DNA of 64,000 nucleotides from Neoroseomonas lacus (GCF_014644535.1 NZ_BMKW01000014.1:82580-146579); one strand, 5' to 3'. Shown: positions 8,881 through 17,901, counted from the stretch's first letter. Notes: generated by a model not told the origin, from the sequence alone. A program made the numbers and translations.

Positions 8881-10491
8881 TTACGCCGGCCGCACCTTCC
8901 CAGTCTCCAACTGCCACCCTGCTGCGGTCAGCGGGAAGGCGCCAATCGTCTTGCGCACGGCGATCTGATAGGTTGGCTGGAACAGGATGAAGTGATGCGC
9001 GACATCCACCACGCCGCGCTGCCATTCGATCCAGAGCGCCGCGGCGCGTTCGATGTCCTGTTCTTCCGAGGCGCGCTTCACCAGGTCCGTCATTGCCTGC
9101 GGCACGGTCCAATGCACGCGGCGCGCGACGCGTTCCACCACCGCCGAAGCCCATAGGTCATTCGACACCGCCGGCGGATTCCAGAAGGTCAGCACGCCGC
9201 CGGCCATTCGGCCCTGGGTGTAGCTCGTGCGCAGGTTCACCTGGTCCATCGGGTTCAGCCTCACGCGAATGCCCACGCGCGCGAGGTCCGCCTGCAACTT
9301 CTGCCCCAGCACCTGGTACGAAATGCCGGCAACCGCCGCATTGCCGTAGGCGATTTCCATCTCGAAGCCATCCGGCACGCCGGCGGCCTGCAGCATCTGT
9401 CGCGCGCGATCGAGATTGGTGTTGAACCCGACCTCGCGCGCAATGCGCTCGGTGCTGCCATTCACGCCGATCGGCAGGAAATGCGCTGGCCGCACCGCCG
9501 CTCCACCCAGCAGGCTGCCGAGAATGCCATCATAGTCGATCGCATAGCCGATCGCGTGCCGCGCTTCTTTCTTCGCCAGCACGGGGTTGGCCTCGGGGCT
9601 CTCGGTGACAGCCATGTAGACGAAGTCCAGGCTGGGCATGCGGTCGATGCGCACATCGCTCTCGCTGCGCAGGGTGGCGATCTGCTCCGGGATCAGGTTG
9701 AAGGCCGCATGCACGTCGCCACGCCGTACCGCGAGAAGCTGCGCGGCGCTGTCCGACAGATGGCGGATCACCACGCGCTCGAAGGGCGAGGCTTCGCCCC
9801 AGTAGTGTGGGTTGCGCACCAGCTGGATCTGGTTGTTGCGCTCCCACCGCACGAGGCGAAATGGGCCGGTCCCGGCGGAGTTGCTGTTCAGCCAATCGGT
9901 GGCCTTGTCCGCCTCGCGCGCATTCGCCGCGTCGGTCCCGCCATGTGCCGTCACCGCGGCCTTTTCTAGAATGCCATTGCCGGGTGCGGCCAGGATCGGC
10001 AGGATCGGCGCATTCGGCGCGTTCATGATGAAGTCGACGGTCTTGGCGTCCACCGCCTCAACACGGTCGACGGATTTGATGTACTGCTGCGTCTGCTCGC
10101 GCATGTTGATCAGGCGCATGAAGGTGAAGCGCACATCCTCCGCCGTCATCGGATTGCCCGAGGCGAACTTCACGCCGTCGCGCAGGGTGAAGCGCCAGCC
10201 ACGCCCATCCGGCGTGCGCTGCCATGATGTCGCCAGCGACGGCTTCACGCGCACCAGGTCATCGGGTGTGAGCGTCACCAGCGCATCATAGGTTGCTGCC
10301 AACGTCAGCGGCGGCGTGTACTGCGCCTGGCGCACCGGATCGAGCGTGACGGTGTCGCTGATGTCGAGGCCGATCACCAGCGTGTCGCGTCGCGACTGCG
10401 ACAGGGCCTGGGCGGGAAGCATGGGCAGCGCGGCGGCGGACAGGCCCAGCATGCGCCCAAGCGTACGCCGGTCGATCACGGTAACAGTCAT
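8881..10491 (-). CDS. ABC transporter substrate-binding protein, family 5 (DppA-like), 536 aa
   Basis: Periplasmic receptor for the peptide-type importer next door. A signal peptide (IDRRTLGRMLGLSAAALPMLPAQALSQ) is followed by the family landmark TLDPVRQAQYTPPLTLAATYDALVTL. Next come the SLATSWQRTPDGRGWRFTLR block and the GTGPFRLVRWERNNQIQLVRN block. Length is typical (about 500-550). Separated from dppBCDF by the enoyl-CoA hydratase gene but on the same strand. The family also carries nickel, glutathione and opines, so the ligand need not be a peptide. Confidence 0.9.
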   Translation of the reverse strand: MTVTVIDRRTLGRMLGLSAAALPMLPAQALSQSRRDTLVIGLDISDTVTLDPVRQAQYTPPLTLAATYDALVTLTPDDLVRVKPSLATSWQRTPDGRGWRFTLRDGVKFASGNPMTAEDVRFTFMRLINMREQTQQYIKSVDRVEAVDAKTVDFIMNAPNAPILPILAAPGNGILEKAAVTAHGGTDAANAREADKATDWLNSNSAGTGPFRLVRWERNNQIQLVRNPHYWGEASPFERVVIRHLSDSAAQLLAVRRGDVHAAFNLIPEQIATLRSESDVRIDRMPSLDFVYMAVTESPEANPVLAKKEARHAIGYAIDYDGILGSLLGGAAVRPAHFLPIGVNGSTERIAREVGFNTNLDRARQMLQAAGVPDGFEMEIAYGNAAVAGISYQVLGQKLQADLARVGIRVRLNPMDQVNLRTSYTQGRMAGGVLTFWNPPAVSNDLWASAVVERVARRVHWTVPQAMTDLVKRASEEQDIERAAALWIEWQRGVVDVAHHFILFQPTYQIAVRKTIGAFPLTAAGWQLETGKVRPA

Positions 10492-10599
10492 CGAGCATTT
10501 CCTCCTGCGGGACCCTTGTGTCGGATCGTTTCGGGAGTCAGCCTAGACCTCGCTCGCGACGGCGTGGAAGCCGGAATCGACGATGGGAGGAATGCCGAC

Positions 10600-11610
10600 A
10601 TGACGATCGGCGTCGGTGTCATCGGCCTCGGCATGGCCGTGACGCCGCATATGCTGGCCTTGCGGGACCTGGCGCAGGCCGGGCGCCTGCGCATCATCGG
10701 CGGGCATGCACCCTCTACCGCGCGGCGCGATGCCTTCGCCGTGCGCTGGTCCGCGCCGGTGTTCGATACGCTGGACGCGCTGCTGGCGGCACCGGGCCTC
10801 GACCTCGTGCTGATCCTCGCACCGCCCGGCGAGCATCTGCCACTCGCGGAAAAGGTTGCAGCCGCGGGCAAGCACATGATCGTCGAGAAGCCGCTCGAAC
10901 GCACCCTCGCGCGCGCGGATGCCTTGGTTGCCGCGGCGGATCGTGGCGGGGTGCATGCTGCTGTCTGCTTCCAACATCGCTTCCGCCCCGGCGCGCTGGA
11001 ATTGGCGCGTCGTCTGCGCGCGGATGAACTCGGCAGGCCGCTGAGCGCCTCGGCCAGCATCCGCTGGTGGCGCGACGCCAACTACTTCGCGCAACCGGGG
11101 CGCGGCACCATGCTGCGCGATGGCGGCGGCGTGCTGCTGACCCAGGCCATCCACACCATGGACCTGCTGCTGCACCTGATGGGCCCGGTACGCGATGTGG
11201 CCGGCTTCGCGATGAATGCCGGCCTGCGGGCGAACGACACCGAGGATGTCGCCGCCGCCGCGATCCGCTTCGAGAATGGCGCGCTTGGCGTGGTCGATGC
11301 GACGTCCGTCGCGCGCCCCGGCTTTCCCGAACGCATCGAGATCGCCGGCACCAATGCCAGCGCCGTACTCATTGGCAACCGCCTGGAATGGTACGCCGGA
11401 GACAACCCGCCCGAGGTGATCGACCCTGGCACCGGCACCGGCGGTGGTGCCGACCCGATGGCCTTCGACCACGGTCCACACCGCGCGCTGATCGCCGAGA
11501 TGATCGATGCCATCAGCGACGGGCGCGCGCCATCGAACGACGCGCGCAGTGCGCTGCCGGTTCAGCGCCTCATTGAATCCTGGCTTTCTGTTGCGGGGTT
11601 TCGGCCATGA
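10600..11610 (+). CDS. Gfo/Idh/MocA-family NAD(P)-dependent oxidoreductase, 336 aa
   Basis: N-terminal Rossmann domain with GVGVIGLGMAVTP (residues 4-16) and the EKP motif at 96-98 (lysine used in hydride transfer). A C-terminal beta-sheet domain contains DGGGVLLTQAIHTMDLLLHL. Members oxidise cyclic polyols, sugars or sugar acids. Start chosen by GGGAGGAA 8-15 nt upstream, giving the glycine loop at the usual place. It overlaps the shikimate-dehydrogenase-like gene by ATGA, which suggests successive steps on one cyclic hydroxy-acid substrate (inference). Confidence 0.9.
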   Translation: MTIGVGVIGLGMAVTPHMLALRDLAQAGRLRIIGGHAPSTARRDAFAVRWSAPVFDTLDALLAAPGLDLVLILAPPGEHLPLAEKVAAAGKHMIVEKPLERTLARADALVAAADRGGVHAAVCFQHRFRPGALELARRLRADELGRPLSASASIRWWRDANYFAQPGRGTMLRDGGGVLLTQAIHTMDLLLHLMGPVRDVAGFAMNAGLRANDTEDVAAAAIRFENGALGVVDATSVARPGFPERIEIAGTNASAVLIGNRLEWYAGDNPPEVIDPGTGTGGGADPMAFDHGPHRALIAEMIDAISDGRAPSNDARSALPVQRLIESWLSVAGFRP

Positions 11611-12410
11611 CCATCACCGGTGCGACGCGTCTGCTGGCGATCATTGGCGATCCGGTCGCGCCGTTGCGCTCGCCTGCGGTGTTCAACGCGGCGTTCGAGC
11701 GGCTTGGTCATGACATGGCCTTCGTCGCCTTCCAGATCAAAGCCGGCGACCTTGAATGCGCCTGGCCGGCATTCGTGGCGATGGCCAATCTCGATGGCCT
11801 GGTCATCACCATGCCGCACAAGGAAGCGGTGTTGCCGCTGCTGGCCGCTCTCGGCCCGACCGCGCAACTGACCCATTCGGTCAACACCATCCGTCGCCGC
11901 GCCGACGGCGCCTTCGAAGGCGACATGTTCGACGGCGAGGGGTTCCGCGATGGCCTGGAACGCGCCGGCCATCCGCCGCGCGGCAAGCGCATCCTGCAGG
12001 TCGGCTGTGGCGCAGCTGGCACGGCGATCGCCTGCGCCCTGGCACGCGCCGGTGCCGCGACGCTGACCCTTTACGACAGCGCAGCCGCGCGGCTCGAGGC
12101 GCTGACGGCGCTGCTTCACGCCCATTTTCCCGAAACGAAGGTGCAGGCGGGACACCCCGATCCACGCGGCTTCGATATCGTGGTGAACGCAACACCGCTT
12201 GGCCTGCGCCCCGGCGACCCGATGTCGATCGACGCGTCGCTCCTGTCTCCGTCCCAGATAGTCGCGGACGTCATCCCGAACCCCGAAGTCACGCCCTTGA
12301 TCGCCGCGGCGCGCGCCATCGGTTGCGCGACGACGACCGGGCGCGACATGCATGAAGGCCAGGCGCGCCTGGCCGCCGCCTATCTCGGTATCAAGGGTTG
12401 GGACGTCTAG
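11607..12410 (+). CDS. shikimate dehydrogenase-like protein, 267 aa
   Basis: AroE/YdiB fold. The substrate domain has the SPAVFNAAF helix in place of SxSxxxHN, Lys72 in ITMPHK, Asn93 in HSVNTI and Asp109 in GDMFDGEGF. The Lys, Asn and Asp of the shikimate site are therefore kept. The usual NTDG reads MFDG, and the first serine pair is altered (PLRSP). The cofactor loop is GCGAAGTA (133-140), then VVNATPLG. Divergence and coupling to a Gfo/Idh gene suggest a catabolic quinate/shikimate-like substrate, not aromatic amino-acid synthesis. It converges with the MaoC gene, the 3' ends overlapping 4 nt. Confidence 0.85.
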   Translation: MTITGATRLLAIIGDPVAPLRSPAVFNAAFERLGHDMAFVAFQIKAGDLECAWPAFVAMANLDGLVITMPHKEAVLPLLAALGPTAQLTHSVNTIRRRADGAFEGDMFDGEGFRDGLERAGHPPRGKRILQVGCGAAGTAIACALARAGAATLTLYDSAAARLEALTALLHAHFPETKVQAGHPDPRGFDIVVNATPLGLRPGDPMSIDASLLSPSQIVADVIPNPEVTPLIAAARAIGCATTTGRDMHEGQARLAAAYLGIKGWDV

Positions 12411-12859
12411 CCAATCCTGCGATGCACCATCAGGTCGTTCTCGCCGGCCTGCACCACCTCGCCGCGCTGGTTGAACAGCGTGATGTCTAGCGTGACGATG
12501 CCGCGATCCGCATGGCGCGTGGTGCGTTTCGCGATCACCTTGATGCGCGCCTGCACGCGGTCCCCCACCAGGATCACGCCGGTGAAGCGCCACCGCCACC
12601 CCATCGAGACGATCGCCGCGAGCCGCACCGCCGATCGGTTCTTCAACCCATCCGCCAGCGCGAGGCCCAGCAGCCCATGCGCGACGCGCCCGGGGTAGCC
12701 GAGCGACCGCGCGTAATCGTCATCCACATGGATCTCGTAGAAATCGCCCGACAGGCCGGCAAAGGCGAAGATGTGGCTCTCCGTCACCGTTATGCCGGGC
12801 GTCTCCCAGGCGAGGTCATCCGCAATGTCCTCATAGGCAAGCCGTCCGTCATCCTGCAT
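12407..12859 (-). CDS. MaoC-like hydratase, 150 aa
   Basis: Single hot-dog MaoC domain. FAFAGLSGDFYEIHVDDDYA contains the hydratase Asp/His pair and YPGRVAHGLLGLALADG follows, giving the usual two blocks. It lies 13 nt downstream of the acyl-CoA dehydrogenase gene on the same strand, so the pair would perform dehydrogenation and then hydration of an acyl-CoA. It is clearly different in sequence from the MaoC protein at 2178-2618. Confidence 0.85.
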   Translation of the reverse strand: MQDDGRLAYEDIADDLAWETPGITVTESHIFAFAGLSGDFYEIHVDDDYARSLGYPGRVAHGLLGLALADGLKNRSAVRLAAIVSMGWRWRFTGVILVGDRVQARIKVIAKRTTRHADRGIVTLDITLFNQRGEVVQAGENDLMVHRRIG

Positions 12860-12872
12860 GGCGTCGTGTTCC

Positions 12873-14027
12873 TCAGGCGAGCAATGTCCGCGCCATGATC
12901 ATGCGCTGGATCTGGTTGGTGCCTTCATAGATCTGCGTGATCTTCGCATCGCGATACAGCCGCTCGACCCGCACACCGCGAATATAGCCGGACCCGCCAT
13001 GGATCTGCACCGCATCGGCCGTGCGCGCGACCGCCGCATCCGCGGTGAAGCACTTGGCCATGCTGGCCGCGAGCGTCGCCCGCCCCCCACCATCGAGCAG
13101 CCGTGCCGCCTCCATGATCATCAACCGCGCCGCCTGCGCGTCCTTCGCCATATCGGCGATCATCCATTGCACGGCCTGGAACTCGGCGATCGGCCTGGCG
13201 AACTGCACGCGCTGCTTCGCGTAGGCGATGCTGTCCTCGAGCGCCGCCATCAGGATGCCGAGCGCCAATGCCGCGATGCCGACGCGCCCCTTGTCGAGCA
13301 CCGACATCATCATGTGAAAGCCGCGCCCCTCGGTGCCGAGCAACGCGTCGCCGGGCAGCCGCACCGCGTCGAAATTCAACCCGCCCACCGGCGATGCGCG
13401 CTGGCCCATCTTGTGCTCGCGTCGTCCACGCGCCACGCCGGCGGCATCGAGATCAACCAGGAACACCGACATGCCCCGATGCCCCGCGGCGGGATCGGTG
13501 CGTGCCAGCACGGCAGCGAAGTCCGCCACCGGCGCGTTGTGGATCCACAGCTTCGCGCCGTTCAGCACCCAGCCGGCACCATCGCGCGTCGCCGTGGTCT
13601 TGAGCGAGCCGAGATCCGATCCGGCATCCGCTTCCGTCAACGCATAGGCGCAGCGCCGTTCCGCCTTGAGCAGCGGCACCAGATACCGCGCCTGCTGCGC
13701 CGCACTGCCATGGTGCGTGATCAGCGTTCCCAACAATTCGACGAGCCCGACCTGGTCGGCGACGGATGCATAGCCGCGCGACAACTCCTCCATCACCAAC
13801 GCATAGGCCAGCGCATCCGCTCCCGCGCCGCCCAGCGCGTCAGGCACGGTGATGCCGAACAACCCGGCTTTGGCCAGGCTGCCATATAGTTCGGCCGGAT
13901 AGGCCTCGCTCTCATCGAGTTCCGCGGCGATCGGGGAAATCTCGGCCTCGGCGAAGCGCCGCGCGGTGTCGCGCATGGCGGCATGCGTGTCGGACAGGCC
14001 CTGCGCGTCCAGAAGTTCGATGGTCAT
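12873..14027 (-). CDS. acyl-CoA dehydrogenase, 384 aa
   Basis: FAD-dependent acyl-CoA dehydrogenase of normal length. The FAD/substrate segment CAYALTEADAGSDLGSLKTTA is intact. The C-terminal IYEGTNQIQRMIMARTLLA carries the Glu (about residue 368) used as catalytic base in short/medium-chain members. It introduces the alpha,beta double bond that the neighbouring MaoC protein could hydrate. Electron acceptor would be ETF, not encoded here. The 117 nt upstream up to the DNA glycosylase gene hold no recognised gene. Confidence 0.92.
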   Translation of the reverse strand: MTIELLDAQGLSDTHAAMRDTARRFAEAEISPIAAELDESEAYPAELYGSLAKAGLFGITVPDALGGAGADALAYALVMEELSRGYASVADQVGLVELLGTLITHHGSAAQQARYLVPLLKAERRCAYALTEADAGSDLGSLKTTATRDGAGWVLNGAKLWIHNAPVADFAAVLARTDPAAGHRGMSVFLVDLDAAGVARGRREHKMGQRASPVGGLNFDAVRLPGDALLGTEGRGFHMMMSVLDKGRVGIAALALGILMAALEDSIAYAKQRVQFARPIAEFQAVQWMIADMAKDAQAARLMIMEAARLLDGGGRATLAASMAKCFTADAAVARTADAVQIHGGSGYIRGVRVERLYRDAKITQIYEGTNQIQRMIMARTLLA

Positions 14028-14144
14028 GCGACCTCACGCGGTTCGAATGGCGGCAAAGTCTGCACCATGACGCGAGGATCGCGCCATGTCCTGCTGCGGC
14101 CCATGCATCGTCGCCAGTGTGCCCGGCGCACCGGATACTGGCGG

Positions 14145-14792
14145 TCAGATCGCCTTGGGCAGGCGGAACCGCCCTTCCTTATGCAGGTCGGCGGCACGCC
14201 AGAAGTACCAGGCGGCGGTGGTGCGATAAGGCGCCCAGGCTTCCCCGATCGCGGCGAAGGCGCGCGGCTTTGGCTGTTCGTCGAGGCCGGCGGCGACGCG
14301 GTATCCCTCGCGCACGCCGAAATCATCGACCGGCAGGATGTCGGCCCTGCCAAGGGTGAAGATCAGCAGCATCTCGACCGTCCAGCGCCCGACACCGCGC
14401 AGTGGCACGAGGCGCTCGATCAGCGCGTCATCGGTCAATCGCCGCGCCGCGGCACGGGTCGGCACCACGCCGCCGGCCGCCTTCTCGGCGATGTCGCGAA
14501 TGGCGAGCACCTTGTTCGCCGAGAATCCGCAGCCGCGCATCGCCTCGGGCGTCTGCGCCAGCACCGCCTCGGGCGCGGGAAAGACTGGCGCATCGCACAG
14601 CGCGAGGAAGCGACCGAGGATCGCCTCCGCCGCTCGGCCATGCACCTGTTGATGGGCGATGGCGCGCACCAGCGCCTCATAGGGTTGACGCTTGGCCATG
14701 GTCAGCGTGCAAGGCCCGACCTGGCGAATCACCGCCTTCAGCACAGGATCACGCCGAAGGTGCCGGAGCGCCTCCGGCGTGCCGATGCTCAT
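14145..14792 (-). CDS. DNA-3-methyladenine glycosylase (HhH-GPD, AlkA type), 215 aa
   Basis: Base-excision repair glycosylase for alkylated purines. The AIAHQQVHGRAAEAI helix is the AlkA family entry. The helix-hairpin-helix is LRGVGRWTVEMLL (131-143), and LPVDDFGVREG carries the catalytic Asp157. Start at 14792 was chosen because its ATGA overlaps the stop of dctM; the longer frame is a shadow of dctM. No N-terminal Ada domain. Translational coupling to a transporter is unusual and may simply reflect insertion behind the operon. Confidence 0.9.
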   Translation of the reverse strand: MSIGTPEALRHLRRDPVLKAVIRQVGPCTLTMAKRQPYEALVRAIAHQQVHGRAAEAILGRFLALCDAPVFPAPEAVLAQTPEAMRGCGFSANKVLAIRDIAEKAAGGVVPTRAAARRLTDDALIERLVPLRGVGRWTVEMLLIFTLGRADILPVDDFGVREGYRVAAGLDEQPKPRAFAAIGEAWAPYRTTAAWYFWRAADLHKEGRFRLPKAI

Positions 14793-16066
14793 CGGAAGAC
14801 CAGGTTCGGCAGCGTCAGCGTGATCGCCGGCACGTAGCTGATGATCATCAGGCAGGCGAAGACCACAGCGATGAACACCGAAAGCGGCCGGATCATCTTG
14901 TCGACACCGCAGCCGGCGACCTGTGCCGCGGCGAACAGGTTGACGCCGAAGGGCGGGGTGATCATGCCGAGCGCGAGGTTCACCACCATGATGGTGCCGA
15001 AATGCACGCCGTCGATGCCGACACGCTCGGCCGCTTCCTGCAGGACCGGCGCCAGCACGATGATGGAGGCCGAGGTCTCCACGAACATGCCGACGACGAA
15101 CAGGAACAGGTTCACCACCAGCAAATAGGCCGATGGGCTGTCGAACGACGTCGCCAGCCAGGCCGCCGCCGCATCCGGCACGCCCTGCCGGTTCAGCAGC
15201 CAGGAGAACATCGCCGCGCAGGCGATGATGAACATGATCACCGAACTGCTGATCACCGATTTGCGGAAGATCGGATACAGATCGCGCAGGGTGATTTCGC
15301 GATGCAGGAACATCCCCACGATCAGCGCGTAGACCACCGCGATGACGGAAGCCTCGGTGGGCGTGGTAATGCCGCCATAGATGCCGCCCAGCACCACCAC
15401 CGGCATGACCAGCGCGAAGCCGGCCTCGCGCGTCGCAGTCAGGAAGGATAGCCGGCCGACGCCGTCTTCCTTGCCCCAGCCTTTGATGCGGCACCAGATC
15501 AGCACGGTCGCGATCAGCGCGCCGCCAATCAGAAACCCGGGCCCGAATCCGGCGATGAACAGCTCGGGGATCGAGGTCTGGGTGGTCACGCCGTACAGGA
15601 TCATCGGGATGGAGGGCGGGATGATGACGCCAAGTTCCGCCGCCGTCGCCTGCAGCGCTGCGGCGAAGGCGACCGGGTAGCCGGCGCGCACCAGCGCCGG
15701 GATCATGATGGTGCCGATGGCGAAGGTGGTGGCGACCGAACTGCCGCTGATCGCCGCGAAGATCATGCAGGTGACGACGCAGGTCGCCGGCAGGCCGCCT
15801 TGCACGCCACCGACGATCGAACGCGCGAACTCCACCAGGCGCCGCGAGATGCCACCGACTTCCATCAGATTGCCGGCGAGGATGAAGAACGGGATCGCCG
15901 CCAGCGGAAACTTGTCGAGCGCGACGAACAGCTGCTGCGCCGCGACGATCATCGGAAAGGACGTGAAGCCGGCGATGCCGACGATCGTGGCGATGCCGAT
16001 CGCCAGCGCGACCGGGATGCTGATGGCGAACAGCACCAGCATCGTCGTGAGCATGGCGCCGCTCAT
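14789..16066 (-). CDS. dctM: TRAP transporter large permease, 425 aa
   Basis: Twelve or so hydrophobic segments of the DctM type. Landmarks are FPLAAIPFFILAGNLMEVGGISRRLVEFA near the N-terminus, GSSVATTFAIGTIMIPALV, ELGVIIPPSIPMILYGV, and near the end GMITPPFGVNLF. It forms the sodium-driven channel with the DctQ subunit and receives substrate from DctP proteins encoded upstream. The gap from the dctQ stop is 52 nt; downstream it overlaps the glycosylase gene by ATGA. Confidence 0.93.
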   Translation of the reverse strand: MSGAMLTTMLVLFAISIPVALAIGIATIVGIAGFTSFPMIVAAQQLFVALDKFPLAAIPFFILAGNLMEVGGISRRLVEFARSIVGGVQGGLPATCVVTCMIFAAISGSSVATTFAIGTIMIPALVRAGYPVAFAAALQATAAELGVIIPPSIPMILYGVTTQTSIPELFIAGFGPGFLIGGALIATVLIWCRIKGWGKEDGVGRLSFLTATREAGFALVMPVVVLGGIYGGITTPTEASVIAVVYALIVGMFLHREITLRDLYPIFRKSVISSSVIMFIIACAAMFSWLLNRQGVPDAAAAWLATSFDSPSAYLLVVNLFLFVVGMFVETSASIIVLAPVLQEAAERVGIDGVHFGTIMVVNLALGMITPPFGVNLFAAAQVAGCGVDKMIRPLSVFIAVVFACLMIISYVPAITLTLPNLVFR

Positions 16067-16118
16067 TGTGCCGCGCCTTCCACTGCCGCGCGGCCTGCAC
16101 GCCGATCATTCATCCGCA

Positions 16119-16715
16119 TCATACGGCCAGATCCAGTTCTTCGGAACGCCTGTCGAGGAAGTGCGCGACCGAGCCCACCATGGCGAAGGCGGCGCCGATC
16201 GGAATCGCCGCGTATCCCCAGGACATCGACACTTCGAGGCCCGCCATCTCCTGGAACGTCACCCGCTGCGCCATCAGCCAGCCGAACCAGAACATGATGC
16301 CGAGCATCGACAGCGCCGAAGCCAGCGACGCCGCTTCCAGCGCGCGGCGCACCCCCCCGCCCGAATAGCGGTGCGCGACGTCGATCGACACCAGCGCACC
16401 CGCCCGCAGCGCCACGGCGACGCCAATGAAGGCCATCCAGATCAGCGCCGTGCGCACCAGCGCCTCGGACCACACGGAGGGGGTTTCGGTCGCGAAGCGC
16501 GCGACGACCTGCCATAGGCCGGCCGTCACGGCGACGGTCAGCGCAAGGCTCGCCGCCAGCGTCGCGATCCCCGTGGTCACACGGTCCGCGAGCAGGATCG
16601 ACCGGCGGACAGTACCGCGCAGGCCACCACCTGATCCCGCCCACATCGCGAGGGCAACGGTGGCGAGTGTCGCGACCACCGTCACCTGTAGTGGCAGCAC
16701 ATTCATCGCATTCAT
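16119..16715 (-). CDS. dctQ: TRAP transporter small permease, 198 aa
   Basis: Four-helix membrane subunit of a TRAP transporter. WSEALVRTALIWMAFIGVAVALRAGALVSID is the DctQ hallmark. The N-terminus here has an extra hydrophobic segment (VLPLQVTVVATLATVALAMW) before the usual start near LLADRV, making it longer than average. I chose the ATG at 16715 because a GGGGGG purine run lies 5-10 nt upstream; an ATG at 16736 is possible but would start before this run. Confidence 0.85.
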   Translation of the reverse strand: MNAMNVLPLQVTVVATLATVALAMWAGSGGGLRGTVRRSILLADRVTTGIATLAASLALTVAVTAGLWQVVARFATETPSVWSEALVRTALIWMAFIGVAVALRAGALVSIDVAHRYSGGGVRRALEAASLASALSMLGIMFWFGWLMAQRVTFQEMAGLEVSMSWGYAAIPIGAAFAMVGSVAHFLDRRSEELDLAV

Positions 16716-16736
16716 TGAAACCCCCCAGACGGCCAT

Positions 16737-16763
16737 CGGGGCACGACCGACGGTCGCGCCCCG
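16737..16763 (-). promoter_or_regulatory. hairpin between dctP and dctQ
   Basis: CGGGGCACGACC and GGTCGCGCCCCG pair over 12 bp with one A-C mismatch and a 3-nt loop. It sits 18 nt after the dctP stop and 21 nt before the dctQ start on the transcribed strand. There is no following T-run, so full termination is unlikely. Such hairpins commonly protect the abundant receptor mRNA or attenuate the permease genes. Confidence 0.55.
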
Positions 16764-16781
16764 TTCAGTCAGACCGGCAGA

Positions 16782-17756
16782 TCAGTTCGGCTGCCAGTCG
16801 CGGATACGACGCAGCGTCGCGGCATCGAGCGTCCGCTCCCATTCCGCGAAAGCCGGTGCCAGCGCCGCCTGGAACGCGGCGGTGTCGACCTCGGTGACCA
16901 CGGTCATGCCACGGCGGCGCAGCTCGGCCACCCCGGCGTCGTCATCGGCGGTCACGCGGGCGCGGTTGGCGGTTTGCGCCTCGACCGCCGCCTGCTGGAA
17001 CAGCGCGCGGTCCGCGGCGTTCAGCCGGCCGACGGTCTGCGGATTGCAGATCATCACCTGCGGCGAATAGACGTGCCGCGTCATGGTCATGTAGCGCTGC
17101 ACCTGGTTCAGGTTGTTCGCCACGATCACCGAGATCGGGTTTTCCTGACCATCGACAGTGCCCTGCTGCAACGCCGGCACCAACTCGCTGAACGCCATCG
17201 GCGTCGGCAGCGCACCCAGCGTCGTGAAGGCGCGCATATGCACCTGGTTTTCCATGGTGCGGATCTTCAGCCCGCGCACATCGGCCGGCGTGCGCACCTC
17301 ATGGCGCGAATTGGTCAGGTTGCGGAAGCCGTTCTCGATCCAGATCACGCCGACCAGGCCGCGCGCCGGGAAGCGTGCGAGCACCTGCTGGCCGGTCTCG
17401 CCGTCGAGCACGCCACGCGCATGCGTCGCGTCGCGGAACAGGAAGGGCACGTCGAAGAGACGCACCTCGGGCACGAAATTGCCGACCGGGCCGGTCGAGG
17501 TGAAGGTGCAGTCGATGGTGCCGATCTGGACGCTCTCGACCATCTCGCGCTCATTGTCGTTGCGCTGGATGACAACCTTGTAGCGGCCATTGGTCAGCCG
17601 TTCGAAAGCCTGGCCAAAGGTTGAGGCGCCGACGCCGGTGTGGCTGTTGGCGGGCAGGGCGTGCTGGACGGTGATCTGGGTCTGCGCCATCGCGGGCGCG
17701 GCGGCCAGCGGTGCGGCCAGGACGGCGGCGAGGGCCAGGCGTCGGGTCAGGGTCAT
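16782..17756 (-). CDS. dctP: TRAP transporter substrate-binding protein, proximal copy, 324 aa
   Basis: Periplasmic receptor of the DctP family with a cleavable signal peptide (MTLTRRLALAAVLAAPLAAAPAMA, cut after AMA). The family arginine region is GLKIRTMENQVHMRAFTTLGA, followed by MAFSELVPALQQGTVDGQENP. Start supported by GGAGGAAG 9 nt upstream. It shares length and most residues with the protein at 17996-18970, without needing a gap. It precedes dctQ and dctM, so it is the likely dedicated partner. Ligand unknown; dicarboxylates or other organic acids are usual. Confidence 0.93.
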   Translation of the reverse strand: MTLTRRLALAAVLAAPLAAAPAMAQTQITVQHALPANSHTGVGASTFGQAFERLTNGRYKVVIQRNDNEREMVESVQIGTIDCTFTSTGPVGNFVPEVRLFDVPFLFRDATHARGVLDGETGQQVLARFPARGLVGVIWIENGFRNLTNSRHEVRTPADVRGLKIRTMENQVHMRAFTTLGALPTPMAFSELVPALQQGTVDGQENPISVIVANNLNQVQRYMTMTRHVYSPQVMICNPQTVGRLNAADRALFQQAAVEAQTANRARVTADDDAGVAELRRRGMTVVTEVDTAAFQAALAPAFAEWERTLDAATLRRIRDWQPN

Positions 17757-17869
17757 AGGCGTGCTTCCTCCATATTAGTTATTGATGGGCACATAGCCGG
17801 GCACCGAGGCCGCTGGCAATGCTGCCTCCGGCAAGGGCTTCCAGCGTTTGCCTCGTTCTTGGGCGAATG

Positions 17870-17901
17870 CCCTGATCCTCGCCATGCGGCCAGGATCAGG
17901 G
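17870..17901. terminator. hairpin between the two dctP genes
   Basis: Perfect 10-bp inverted repeat CCCTGATCCT / AGGATCAGGG with a 12-nt loop that can itself pair. It lies about 95 nt downstream of the first dctP stop on the minus strand. No U-run follows. The position suggests that the two receptor genes are separate or partly separate transcription units. Confidence 0.45.
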
